From: DASVNK01 sp036383895
GTDB taxonomy: Bacteria; Verrucomicrobiota; Verrucomicrobiia; Limisphaerales; SXQI01
Direction of reading: 5' to 3'
DNA: 64,000 bases
Assembly (NCBI GenBank): GCA_036383895.1
Contig: DASVNK010000065.1
Coordinates: forward strand, 62,001-126,000
The notes beneath the pieces were generated by a model. It was not told the origin of the DNA. It saw only the letters and a list, made by a program, of their open reading frames with translations, and searched no databases. Below, piece by piece: positions 41,180 to 50,374 of this stretch (the stretch's first letter is position 1; every line of letters begins with the position of its first letter). Both the position numbers and the translations under genes were made by a program.

Positions 41180-43090
41180 TTATGAGTCTCTGCTAAGTAG
41201 AATTTCAGCCAATCTCGTGAGGAGTTCACGTGGCGAAAAAGGTTTTCGGAGGAGATGACTTGCGCGGACAGAGTCGTCGGTTTGGTTACTGGGGGAAATA
41301 ATGATTGACCCGAGGGGGGCGAGCAGGGAGCGGATCGCGTTCAACTGATGTTGGGGTAATTGCTCAATGTCTACGATGGCGGCGCGGAGTTGAGGGTTTT
41401 CGGAAAGCAGGCGTTGGGCGTCGAAGATGTTGGCCGCAGGAAAGGCTTTGTATTTGTGGGCGTCGAGCGTGGACAGGATAAACTGCGAAACGAGGCCGGA
41501 ATTTGGCAGAACCAAAATTTGTTCGAAATTGCCTTTGAGATCGTCGCATCGCTCGAACGTGCCGGCGGGGAGACGCGCTTCGTGAGTGGGAATAAAGATA
41601 GTGAAGGTGCTGCCTTTGCCGACGGCGCTGGTGACGGTGATGTAACCCTGGTTGAGGTCTACGAGATTGCGAACGGTGGAAAGTCCAAGGCCGGAGCCTT
41701 TTCCCGAAGCGGCTTTCGTGGAGAAAAATGGTTTGAAAATCTTTCGCAAATTTTCGGTCGGAATACCGACGCCCGAATCAGACACCTCGATGGCGAGGCT
41801 TTGAAGAGGGGCAGGGAGCGATTGACAGGTCTCTGGATCTGAAGAGAGTTGCACGCTGCTGAATTTTACTCTTACCGAACCGCCCTCCGGCATCGCGTCG
41901 CGCGCATTGATGCAGAGGTTGAGCACGACTTGAAGCAGTTGTGTTTTGTTCGCCAGAACGGCGATCCCTTTTTGTTCGGCGTGGAATTCGACCTTGATGT
42001 TCCGCGGGAACGAAGAGCGCAGCAGTTGCAAAAGCTCGTTCGAAAAGGCATCGACCTCGAGAAGGGTTTTCGCTTCGTTATCGCCGCGAGCAAAGGTGAC
42101 GATCTGCCGGACCAGGTCCGTGCCTCGGACAGCGGAGGTGCGGATGAGGCGAAGCATAGAAGTGGCTTCCGGAGACGTTACGTGATCGCCCAGGAGTTCT
42201 GAAGCAGCCAGAACGGGAGTAAGCAGATTATTTAGATCATGCGCGACACCGCCCGCGATCGTTCCTACTGTTTCCAGGCGCTGTGCTCGGAGGAGTTCTT
42301 CCTCCATCTGCTTGTTTTCGGTTATGTCCATCATTGCGCCGACGACGCGGTGGGCTTTGCCGCCCGGTTTGCGCAGGATATAGCCGCGGTCGTAAACGAA
42401 AGCGTAGGCGCCATCCGAGCAGAGGAAGCGATATTCACCCACCCAACTCGTGGCGCGGCCCTCGATTGCGTCCTTGAACGAGGCAACGACGCGAGTGCGA
42501 TCGTCCTGGTGTATGAGCGATTCCCACCATTGCAGGTCGGCATTGGTGGAGTGAGGATCGTATCCAAAAAGCAGGCGCAGTCCCTGGTTCCACCAAACCT
42601 GCTGAGAATCGAGGTTGAGATCGTAAACAGCGTCATTGGTGGCGCGCAACACACAGTTGAGCCGTTCTGCGTGGAGGCGCAAGCTTTCCAAAGCCTGGGT
42701 GCGATCGCGTTGTAAATCGGCCTCCACCAGGGCGCGCTTGATAGCGGGCGCAAGGCGTTGGAGCCGGCCCTTCAGGATATAGTCTGTAGCGCCGCGCTTC
42801 AGGCATTCGACTGCTTGTTCCTCTCCTATTGTACCGGAAAGCAGGATAAGCGGAATGGCGGGTGCGAGTTGCCGAATGCGCTCCACGGCAGCGAAGTCAT
42901 TGAATCCGGGAACTTTGAAATCACAAAGGACCAGGTCAAACTCAGATGCTTGAAGGAATTGTTCCAGGTCCGCGGAACTTCTAGCGAGATGGATTTCGGC
43001 TAACATTCCTGCCTTCTTCAAAGTGTGTCGCACTAACTCGGCGTCGGCCGGGTTATCCTCTAAGTGCAGAATTCTTAGTCCGGAACTCAT
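41180..43090 (-). CDS. Hybrid histidine kinase: receiver-PAS-HisKA-HATPase-degenerate receiver
   Basis: The N-terminal receiver (1-125) has D11/E10, an Asp in FDLVLCDFKVPG and the Lys in YILKGR. A PAS domain follows (about 145-260; ATNDAVYDLNLDSQQVWW, GAMMDITENK). The kinase core has H-box IAGGVAHDLNNLLTPVLAAS, N-box LNLCINARDAMPEGG, DSGVGIP and GSGLGLSTVRNLV. The last ~115 residues fold like a receiver (ILVLPNSGLVSQFILSTL, LLRKPFSPREL), but the acidic pair is replaced by PNS, so that domain cannot be phosphorylated normally. AAGGAG precedes the ATG. The gene is divergent from the porin-like gene at 43600. Confidence 0.92.
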   Translation of the reverse strand: MSSGLRILHLEDNPADAELVRHTLKKAGMLAEIHLARSSADLEQFLQASEFDLVLCDFKVPGFNDFAAVERIRQLAPAIPLILLSGTIGEEQAVECLKRGATDYILKGRLQRLAPAIKRALVEADLQRDRTQALESLRLHAERLNCVLRATNDAVYDLNLDSQQVWWNQGLRLLFGYDPHSTNADLQWWESLIHQDDRTRVVASFKDAIEGRATSWVGEYRFLCSDGAYAFVYDRGYILRKPGGKAHRVVGAMMDITENKQMEEELLRAQRLETVGTIAGGVAHDLNNLLTPVLAASELLGDHVTSPEATSMLRLIRTSAVRGTDLVRQIVTFARGDNEAKTLLEVDAFSNELLQLLRSSFPRNIKVEFHAEQKGIAVLANKTQLLQVVLNLCINARDAMPEGGSVRVKFSSVQLSSDPETCQSLPAPLQSLAIEVSDSGVGIPTENLRKIFKPFFSTKAASGKGSGLGLSTVRNLVDLNQGYITVTSAVGKGSTFTIFIPTHEARLPAGTFERCDDLKGNFEQILVLPNSGLVSQFILSTLDAHKYKAFPAANIFDAQRLLSENPQLRAAIVDIEQLPQHQLNAIRSLLAPLGSIIISPSNQTDDSVRASHLLRKPFSPRELLTRLAEILLSRDS

Positions 43091-43599
43091 GCTACACTCC
43101 TTGGCAGGACGAGAGACCTTATAAGGGAAGTTTAGTCAAAATTCGGCATCTAACGCAAGGGCTTAGGAAATAAAGAGTTACCGCTGCGCGACGGAGGTTT
43201 AGGCGCGCGCAAGTGGCGGAACTTCGTTGATGCCCCTTGAAAGCAGGTCAATTCACGTTGTTTTCTCGCCAAGAACGGATGGAGGTTAAGGGTCGCGATG
43301 GAGCGTCGGCGGTGTATAAAGATGTGCGACGTGAATAAAACGCGCCATTCGCCTGAGAGACGTCAGCGTCGAGCCGAGGCAAAAGAGTTTGCAGGGAAAT
43401 CGCTGAAAAGCATCGCGGAGGCCGTCGGAATGAGAGCGGATATCGTTTCGGATGAACGAATTGACGGTGTTTACAGATCGCCGTGGCATAGGCCGTGCCT
43501 TGGGCTGAGCGGAAATGCACAGGTGCGTATGAAAGTTGCGGGCGCTCAAAGCCCGGCGCTTCACTGCACCATCCACGATTCAGGAGAACCCAAAAAAGA
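43091..43599. other. Divergent intergenic region between kinase and outer-membrane barrel genes
   Basis: Open frames exist here (for example plus 43298-43603) but lack coding character and start signals. The region must carry both divergent promoters. The Shine-Dalgarno AAGGAG of the kinase gene lies just upstream of 43090, and CAGGAG (43581-43586) precedes the barrel gene. No further structure was recognised. Confidence 0.55.
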
Positions 43600-44994
43600 A
43601 TGAAGAAATTACAAATCGCGGCCTCGGCTTTGGCTTTGGCTGGCGTGTCGACGGGCGTTGCCCAGGAGAAACCGTTTACGCCGGAGAAGACTCCGCCGAA
43701 TGCGACTCCGCAAGCCGCGGAAGTGAAGCCAGCCGCTTCAGCGCAACCTACCTTGTCGTCGACCACGACGAACACGACCTCGGGAGTGAACGGATTTTTG
43801 AACACGCGGGTCGGTGAGGCGCTGGCGAAGGGGAAGTTCAACCTGAATGTGCGGCCGCGTTGGGAACATGCGGACCAGAGTAACTTGAAGGAGTCAGATG
43901 CGTTCACGATTCGGACGCGATTCGGCTACACGACAGCCCCACTGGAAGGTTTCCAGGCGATGCTGGAGGCAGAGAACATAGCGGTGATGGGTCCGAGCCA
44001 TAACTATAATGCAGCCGGGACGAACCCGAACGGGGCAGGGCGCACGGTGGTGGCGGATCCACCGACGACCGAATTGAACCAGGCGTGGCTGAGTTACACG
44101 AATTGGAACACTCTGGCGAAGGTGGGCCGGCAAAGGATCGCGCTGGATAATCATCGGTTCATTGGTGATGTGGGCTGGCGGCAAAACATGCAGACCTACG
44201 ATTCGGCGGTCATCGAGAATAAGAGCCTGCCTTATACGACGCTGTTATATGGATATTTGTGGGAAGTGAACCGGGTGTTCGGCGATGTGGATCGCCTGGC
44301 GCCGGCGAACACTGATTTCGATAGCGATTCGCATATTTTCCACTTCACTTATAATCATTGGAAATGGATTAGCATCAATGCCTATAGCTATTTGCTAGAC
44401 CTGGAAAATGGCGTGCTTACAAATCCTAACTCGACGGCCACGTATGGAGCTTTCGTCAACGGCAGCGTACCGGTGCATGAGAAAGTGAGCCTGGATTATC
44501 GCGCGGAGTTCGCGTGGCAGACCGATTACGCTGGCAACGCGTTTGATTACTCGACCGAGTATTACCTGGGCGAGTTGGGCGCGACGATCAAGCCGGTGCA
44601 GTTCGGCGCCGGCTATGAAGTGCTGGGCAGCGATGAAGGCAGCGGGTTCAAGACGCCACTGGCGACATTGCACGCGCATAACGGTTGGGCGGATGTGTTC
44701 CTGAATACGCCAGGAAGGGAGTTTGGCGCGCCTGCGGGTGTGGCGGGAATTCGGGACTTGTATGCGTTCGCGGGAGTGACGCTGCCGTACGAGGTACCGT
44801 TCCGCGTCATCGTGCATCAGTTCCGGTCCGACAGTGGCTCGGTCCATTACGGCGACGAGTTAAACGCTGTAATCTCTAAGAAGTTCGGCAAACACTGGAC
44901 CGCGCTCGCGAAGTACGCGCATTTTGATGGAAAAGAAACGCCGACTGCGTTTGATGTGGATAAGATCTGGGCGCAAGTGGAGTTTAATTATTGA
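43600..44994 (+). CDS. Outer-membrane beta-barrel (alginate-export/porin-like) protein
   Basis: The ATG at 43600 opens a signal peptide (KKLQIAASALALAGVSTGVAQ). A Pro/Ala/Thr-rich stretch and then a beta-barrel of alternating strands follow (FNLNVRPRWEHADQSN, AFTIRTRFGYTTAPLEGFQA, ALLYGY-like strands), ending in an aromatic residue (VEFNY) as expected for barrel insertion. The RTRFGYTT and KVGRQRIALDNHRFIGDVGWRQ segments are typical of the alginate_exp family. It is probably an uptake channel. A frame extends upstream to 43495, but the signal peptide fixes the start. Confidence 0.88.
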   Translation: MKKLQIAASALALAGVSTGVAQEKPFTPEKTPPNATPQAAEVKPAASAQPTLSSTTTNTTSGVNGFLNTRVGEALAKGKFNLNVRPRWEHADQSNLKESDAFTIRTRFGYTTAPLEGFQAMLEAENIAVMGPSHNYNAAGTNPNGAGRTVVADPPTTELNQAWLSYTNWNTLAKVGRQRIALDNHRFIGDVGWRQNMQTYDSAVIENKSLPYTTLLYGYLWEVNRVFGDVDRLAPANTDFDSDSHIFHFTYNHWKWISINAYSYLLDLENGVLTNPNSTATYGAFVNGSVPVHEKVSLDYRAEFAWQTDYAGNAFDYSTEYYLGELGATIKPVQFGAGYEVLGSDEGSGFKTPLATLHAHNGWADVFLNTPGREFGAPAGVAGIRDLYAFAGVTLPYEVPFRVIVHQFRSDSGSVHYGDELNAVISKKFGKHWTALAKYAHFDGKETPTAFDVDKIWAQVEFNY

Positions 44995-45025
44995 AGGCCA
45001 CTAGCCCGCTGAACAGTTTCGCAAT

Positions 45026-45045
45026 GCCGCTCAGCAATGAGCGGC
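45026..45045. terminator. Bidirectional hairpin between convergent genes
   Basis: GCCGCTCA (45026-45033), loop GCAA and TGAGCGGC (45038-45045) form a perfect stem midway between the barrel gene (stop 44994) and the kinase gene ending at 45054. The T tract is weak on both sides. Confidence 0.6.
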
Positions 45046-45053
45046 GTTCGTAT

Positions 45054-45872
45054 TTAAACGTAGAGCGCTGCCTGCAGGTCGCGGACGAGCACGCTGGCGA
45101 AGGGGTAGCGTTTCTCGGGATCTTGCTCGAGGCACTTGAGGATGATCTTTTCCATCGCGGCGGGAATGTCAGGATTCAGGTCGCGCGGATTTTTGAAGGT
45201 ATTGCGCGTGAGTTGGAGGCGGACGATGTCTTCAGCGGTTTCGCCCGGAAACGGTTTTGCGCCAGTGAGGAGTTCGAAGGCCGTGACGCCGTAGGCCCAG
45301 ATATCGACGCGGTGATCGATCGGTTGGCGGAGGAGTTGTTCCGGCGACATGTAAGCGGGTGTGCCCGGATTGTTTTTGGTTTTGATGGGGGCGTCCGGCT
45401 TCGGGATGGAGAGATCGAAATCAACCAGACGCAAAGCCGCATTGCGGCTGAGGACGAGGTTTTCCGGTTTGAAATCGAGATGAATGAAGCCGCTGTCGTG
45501 GACGTGTTCGATTGCCTGGGCGCTTTCGATCAGGACGCTGCCGATGTTTTCAGCGAGGACAGAGTCATTCTCCGCGGCGAGCAGTTTGAGGTTATTTCCT
45601 TCGATGTATTCCATCGCGAGGAAGTAGGAGCCGCTGATCTTCCCATGGGTAATGTAGCCAATGACGAACTGGTGATCGTGAATCTGGCTAAGGATTTCGC
45701 AGCCGCGCAGGAAGCGCTTTTTGGAAGTAAAATCGAACGCCCCCTTGTTTTGGAGACGGCGGATGGCGAGCGCTTGTTTCTGCTCGTCGGTGGCGAGGAA
45801 TAAATCGGCCATGCCCCCGCTGTTGATCAACTCATGCAACTCGTATGGCCCAAACTGTTCCGGCAGACTCAT
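45054..45872 (-). CDS. Atypical serine/threonine protein kinase
   Basis: The 272 residues are a lone kinase domain with no membrane segment. The glycine-rich loop is LINSGGMADLFLA, the APE-like motif is TPAYMSPEQLL and the DxW motif is VDIWAYGVTAFELLTG. The ATP-anchoring Lys is Arg (LAIR, R38), HRD reads HLD (131-133, catalytic Asp kept) and DFG reads DFD (151-153). Asn138 is kept. The metal-binding Asp residues are present, so activity is possible but weakened; a regulatory pseudokinase is the other option. No substrate or partner is adjacent. Confidence 0.88.
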   Translation of the reverse strand: MSLPEQFGPYELHELINSGGMADLFLATDEQKQALAIRRLQNKGAFDFTSKKRFLRGCEILSQIHDHQFVIGYITHGKISGSYFLAMEYIEGNNLKLLAAENDSVLAENIGSVLIESAQAIEHVHDSGFIHLDFKPENLVLSRNAALRLVDFDLSIPKPDAPIKTKNNPGTPAYMSPEQLLRQPIDHRVDIWAYGVTAFELLTGAKPFPGETAEDIVRLQLTRNTFKNPRDLNPDIPAAMEKIILKCLEQDPEKRYPFASVLVRDLQAALYV

Positions 45873-45997
45873 CCTAAATCAATCTAACCCCTGAGAGTTC
45901 TTAGCCTTGCGCAAGCGACTTTGCAAGGTGCCCCGGGGGTGTGCGTGCGAAGGAGCAGGGGAGTGGCAGCTCACCCAGGCCGGGCGGCCGCTTCGCC

Positions 45998-47305
45998 TCA
46001 GATGACCGTTCCATGCGGGATGGTGCCGTTTTTCGGGATGATGACGATGCCATCGCGGATATAATAAAGCGGGTGATCGACGTTCTCCGCTTTGCCGGCG
46101 GGCGTAATGACGCAGTTGTCACCGATCCGCGCGTTTTTATCGATGATCGCATTCTCGATGCGCGTATTTTGGCCTACGCCGATTTTCGGTCGTCCAGCGG
46201 CGGCGTTTTCCTGAACGGAAGTTTCCGATTCGAAGTAATCGCAGCCGAGCAGGATCGTTCGCTCAATGGAGCTACCGGCCCCAACAATGCTCCGGACGCC
46301 GATGATGCTGTTAGAGATCTTGGCGTGGTTGATGATACAACCGTCCGAAACGACCGCGTGATCGATTTCTGCGCCGTTGATTTTCGATGCGGGCAGGAAG
46401 CGCGGACGGGTAAAGATCGGCGCGCCCATGTCGAAGAAATTGAACTTCGGCAACTCGCTGACGAGGTTGAGGTTCGCTTCAAAGAAATTTCGGATCGTTC
46501 CGATATCTTCCCAATAACCCTGGAAAATATAGGAGTAAACGCGATTCGTTTTGATCGCGCCGGGGATGATGTGCTTCCCGAAGTCGGCCATCGTATTATC
46601 GAGCAACTTCAGCAGTACGTCTCGGTTGAAAACGTAAATGCCCATCGAGGCGAGGAAGAATTCTTCGTCACCTTCCACCCCCAGCCGGCCATACCATTCT
46701 TTGGGCAGGCGCATCTGGTCGAGCACCGCGGGATCCTTCGGCTTTTCTTCAAAGCGCGTAATCTTCCGCTTTTCGTTGATTTGCATCAGGCCGAGCGAAG
46801 TGGCGGAACGGCGGTCTACCGGCATGGTGGCGATGGTCACTTCGGCGTCGTTTTCGACGTGCAGCGCGAGGATGTGCCGGAAATCCATGCGGTAAAGCTG
46901 GTCGCCGCTGAGAATGAGCGCGTAATCGAAATTGTGATTCAGGAAATGGAGCAGATTTTTCCGTACGGCATCCGCGGTGCCCTGATACCAGGACGTGTCG
47001 GCAAAAGTTTGTTCCGCCGCGAGGATTTCCACGAAACCGCCAGTGAAATGATCGAACTTGTAACTCTGCGAAATGTGACGATGCAGCGAGGCGGAATTGA
47101 ATTGGGTGAGCAGGTAAATACGCTTCAGGCCGGAGTTGATGCAATTGGAGATGGGTATATCCACCAGCCGATATTTGCCCGCGAGCGGCACGGCCGGTTT
47201 GGAACGTTCGCGCGTTAATGGGAACAGGCGCGTTCCCTGGCCGCCACCCATGATGATCGAGAGCACATTCCCGATGTTTACTGATGTGAGCTTCCCGCTC
47301 GGCAT
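45998..47305 (-). CDS. glgC: Glucose-1-phosphate adenylyltransferase
   Basis: GlgC makes ADP-glucose from glucose 1-phosphate and ATP, the committed step of glycogen synthesis. The 435-residue product shows the nucleotide-binding signature MGGGQGTRLFPLTRERSKPA. It also shows GKYRLVDIPISNCINSG, the Glc1P-binding segment FVEILAAEQTFADTSWYQGT, SGDQLYRMD and a left-handed beta-helix C-terminus. The ATG at 47305 has AAGGAG seven bases upstream; a longer frame starts at 47338. glmS is divergent on the other side of a 216-bp gap. Confidence 0.95.
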   Translation of the reverse strand: MPSGKLTSVNIGNVLSIIMGGGQGTRLFPLTRERSKPAVPLAGKYRLVDIPISNCINSGLKRIYLLTQFNSASLHRHISQSYKFDHFTGGFVEILAAEQTFADTSWYQGTADAVRKNLLHFLNHNFDYALILSGDQLYRMDFRHILALHVENDAEVTIATMPVDRRSATSLGLMQINEKRKITRFEEKPKDPAVLDQMRLPKEWYGRLGVEGDEEFFLASMGIYVFNRDVLLKLLDNTMADFGKHIIPGAIKTNRVYSYIFQGYWEDIGTIRNFFEANLNLVSELPKFNFFDMGAPIFTRPRFLPASKINGAEIDHAVVSDGCIINHAKISNSIIGVRSIVGAGSSIERTILLGCDYFESETSVQENAAAGRPKIGVGQNTRIENAIIDKNARIGDNCVITPAGKAENVDHPLYYIRDGIVIIPKNGTIPHGTVI

Positions 47306-47521
47306 AATCACTCCTTCATGCGCCAAACCGGGCGCCACGGTCGCGCGGACGGTTCGTTCAGCGCGAGGACGGGTTGTTTATACGCGGCGGCGATTGAAGT
47401 TCGCAAGCGGATTGCGGAGAAGCGAGTCTGTCGCGCTATTGTCGCGTAATCACACCCGTTTTTACTTGCGTTTCAAGCGCTTCGGTTAAAGTAAAAACCT
47501 TTAATTGCGATAGTTAACGTT

Positions 47522-49381
47522 ATGTGTGGAATTGTTGGATATCTCGGGAAACGCCAGGCCTCGCCGATCATTCTGGAAGGGTTGCGCCGCCTGGAATACC
47601 GCGGATACGACAGCGCGGGCATGGCGGTGCTGAACGGCGGTTCCTTTGAGATGCACAAGCGCAAAGGCAAAATCGATGCTGGCCTGGGCCGTTTGCTCGA
47701 CCAGAAGCCGCTGCATGGGACCGTCGGCATCGGCCATACTCGCTGGGCCACGCACGGCGCGCCGACCGACGAGAATTCGCATCCGCACCTGGACGAATCC
47801 GGCCGGATCACGCTGGTGCATAACGGGGTGATCGAAAATTACGATCGCCTCAAGCAACAGCTTCTCAAGGCCGGCCACACTTTCAAATCCGCCACCGATA
47901 CCGAGGTGCTCGCCCATCTGGTCGGTGTGCATTACCAGAAGCTCGACAAATCGTCCCTGAACGGAACGCATCCATTGACCCAGGCCGTGATAAATGCGCT
48001 CAAAGAGGTCATCGGCACTTACGGTATCGGCGTCCTTTCGGTGGATCATCCAGGCGTAATTGTCGGCGCGCGTCGCGGGTCGCCGCTGATTCTCGGGATT
48101 GGCGACGGAGAGAATTTTCTGGCGAGCGATACGTGTGCGATCGTTTCGCACACGCGGCAGGTTGTTTACCTGAACGATTACGACATCGCCACGATCACGG
48201 CAGATAAATTCGATGTGATGAATCTCGGTTCCGACACACCGAATGTTCAAATCTCTAAAATCGAATTCAGCGCGGAGGAATCGGAGAAGGGCGAGTTCGC
48301 GCACTACATGCTCAAAGAAATCTTCGAGCAGCCGCGCACCGTCCAGAACGCCATGCGCGGACGCATTGACAACGACGAGCTCACCGCGAAGTTCGGCGGA
48401 CTGAACATGACGACGGCCGAATTGCGTGCCGTCGATCAAATCGTCATCAACGCATGCGGCACCAGTTGGCATGCGGGATTAGTCGGCGAGTATCTGCTGG
48501 AGGAGTTCGCGCATATTCCCACGGAAGTGGAATACGCCAGCGAATTCCGTTATCGCAACGCACCGATCGAGAAAAACACGCTTGTGCTCGCCATCACCCA
48601 ATCCGGCGAAACAGCCGATACTCTCGCCGGGTTGCGCGAATCGAAACGTCGCGGGCATCCCGTCCTCGCGATCTGCAATGTCGTCGGAAGCACCATCGCG
48701 CGCGAAGCAAATGGCGGCATTTATCTTCACGCGGGACCGGAAATCGGCGTCGCCTCTACAAAAGCATTCACCTCGCAAGTGACAGTTCTGCTTCTGTTGT
48801 CATTGCTCATGGGCCGCATCCGCATGCTGCCAAACCAGCGCGCCATGAAAGTCCTCAAAGCGATGGAGGAAGTTCCGCAGCAGCTCGAAAGCATTCTCGC
48901 GCAAAACGACAAAATTAAAAAGATCGCGGAGAAGTATGCCCATTGCGAAGACTTCTTCTTCCTCGGCCGCCAATACAATTTCCCCGTCGCGCTCGAAGGC
49001 GCCTTGAAGCTCAAGGAAATCTCATACATCCACGCCGAAGGTTATCCCGCCGCCGAAATGAAGCATGGGCCCATCGCCATGATCGACGAGAAAACGCCAA
49101 GCGTCTTCCTCATTCCGCAGGACACCCTCTACGACAAGACTATTTCCAACCTCCAGGAAATCAAAGCGCGTAAAGGACCGATCATCGCCATCGCCACGGA
49201 AGGCGACACCCACATCGGCAAAGAAGTGCAGGATGTCATCTACGTCCCGGAAACCCTCGAGCCGGTCTTTCCGCTCCTCGGCGTCGTCCCGCTCCAACTC
49301 CTCGCCTATCACATCGCGGTCCTCCGCGGCTGCGACGTGGACAAGCCACGCAACCTGGCGAAGTCGGTTACGGTGGAATAA
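47522..49381 (+). CDS. glmS: Glutamine-fructose-6-phosphate aminotransferase (isomerising)
   Basis: GlmS makes glucosamine 6-phosphate from fructose 6-phosphate and glutamine, the entry to peptidoglycan precursors. The 619 residues begin CGIVGYLG with the catalytic Cys right after Met1. Two SIS domains are present (GTSWHAGLVGEYLLEE and SQSGETADT-type motifs, LGRQYNFPVALEGALKLKEI), and the C-terminus reads LAKSVTVE, as is usual for the family. No glmS ribozyme could be recognised upstream. A weak 7-bp hairpin (49382-49402) follows the stop. Confidence 0.97.
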   Translation: MCGIVGYLGKRQASPIILEGLRRLEYRGYDSAGMAVLNGGSFEMHKRKGKIDAGLGRLLDQKPLHGTVGIGHTRWATHGAPTDENSHPHLDESGRITLVHNGVIENYDRLKQQLLKAGHTFKSATDTEVLAHLVGVHYQKLDKSSLNGTHPLTQAVINALKEVIGTYGIGVLSVDHPGVIVGARRGSPLILGIGDGENFLASDTCAIVSHTRQVVYLNDYDIATITADKFDVMNLGSDTPNVQISKIEFSAEESEKGEFAHYMLKEIFEQPRTVQNAMRGRIDNDELTAKFGGLNMTTAELRAVDQIVINACGTSWHAGLVGEYLLEEFAHIPTEVEYASEFRYRNAPIEKNTLVLAITQSGETADTLAGLRESKRRGHPVLAICNVVGSTIAREANGGIYLHAGPEIGVASTKAFTSQVTVLLLLSLLMGRIRMLPNQRAMKVLKAMEEVPQQLESILAQNDKIKKIAEKYAHCEDFFFLGRQYNFPVALEGALKLKEISYIHAEGYPAAEMKHGPIAMIDEKTPSVFLIPQDTLYDKTISNLQEIKARKGPIIAIATEGDTHIGKEVQDVIYVPETLEPVFPLLGVVPLQLLAYHIAVLRGCDVDKPRNLAKSVTVE

Positions 49382-50374
49382 GCCACGTCACGGCAACGTG
49401 GCGGCGGCGGCGGCAGCGGCGGTGTAGTCGCACAATGATGTTGTGAACCAGACAATAATGTCGTGAATGGAACAACGATGTTTCGAACTCATTCTTGAGG
49501 ATTGAGGTTTAGTTCAAGGACGCAACGCCGATTGCAGCACTCGGCTGCCAGTGCATAGGCATTCCACGATATTTGCGGACTGTTGCCTTGTGCGACGGTG
49601 TGAGGACGGACACACGCGACGTCATTCTGTTCAAAATGACGACGGGTGCGGCGGCCAGGGCTGATGAAGCCGCCATATTCTTTCTTAAACTTAGAATGTT
49701 CGCTGGCATTCGGACCCACGGTGGCTGTCGTAAGGATTGCTCCACGCTATGGGTAATTTATAAGGCGGATCTGGACCGTTGCTCATCCTTTCGTGGCCAA
49801 AGTGGATCAGGTAAGCGCGGTTCCTGTGAAAAAACCGGACGAATCCCTGGTAGCTGTCGGCCACGTATAGGCGGCCCCGACTGTTCCCAGATGAACGTGG
49901 CTGGACGTACGACCAAGGTCTAATGGACAACCCGAGAGTGCGTTATAAAAATAGAAAATCAGAACTTATGAGAACAAAGCCACCATCTATTGATAGCAAA
50001 TCAGAGCGCTGGCTCGGTGTGGGCCAGATGCTGGAGGGGCTGGGCTTTCCGGGCCGGAGTTTCCCTGAGCTCGGCAACAAGAAGCTGCTGCGAAAGCCTA
50101 GGTGGTGTCAGCCCCTCGGCCGTCCTCGTTCGCGGCAATGGGACCCAGCGCGCTCTCGGTTGAAGACACCTTCTGAAGTCCCAGCGCTTACGAGGCGCTG
50201 GTTCACAGCCGAAGTGGCATAACCCCACCAGGAGCGTGACTGCGAATGGCAAGTCCTACACAATGATGCCGGCCCAATTTTTCCCTCTACCGGGGAGGCC
50301 TCATGCTATGAGGCGATCCTGGTCTGTTATAAATTTACCCATGGACCATAACCTGGCGTCTCAGTGTTCACTGC
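49382..50374. other. Gene-poor boundary region before the copper genes
   Basis: A GGC-rich stretch (49400-49425) follows glmS. Several frames are open for 60-100 codons on both strands, but none has a good start or intact domain; one NHL-like remnant is listed separately. A 7-bp inverted repeat GCCTCAT/ATGAGGC (50298-50304, 50308-50314) lies 60 bp before cusA and may be regulatory. I see no integrase, transposase or clear attachment site. Confidence 0.5.
49691..49930 (-). pseudogene. Possible remnant of an NHL-repeat protein
   Basis: The minus-strand frame contains GRLYVADSYQGFVRFFHRNR followed by AYLIHFGHE. This matches the NHL beta-propeller blade pattern (GxLYVADxxxxxVxxF....LxxFG). The rest of the frame does not continue as a propeller, and downstream frames on this strand are broken, so it reads as an eroded fragment. 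The identification is by eye only. Confidence 0.35.

Noticed and set aside
43298..43603. 101-codon frame before the barrel gene
   Set aside because: It overlaps the start of the barrel gene and shows no domain or start signal.
47306..47521. glmS ribozyme
   Set aside because: No conserved core or pairing pattern could be recognised, and the element is mainly known from Gram-positive bacteria.
49923..50222. 99-codon plus-strand frame before cusA
   Set aside because: It has no recognisable domain, no Shine-Dalgarno and a composition like other non-coding frames in the boundary region.
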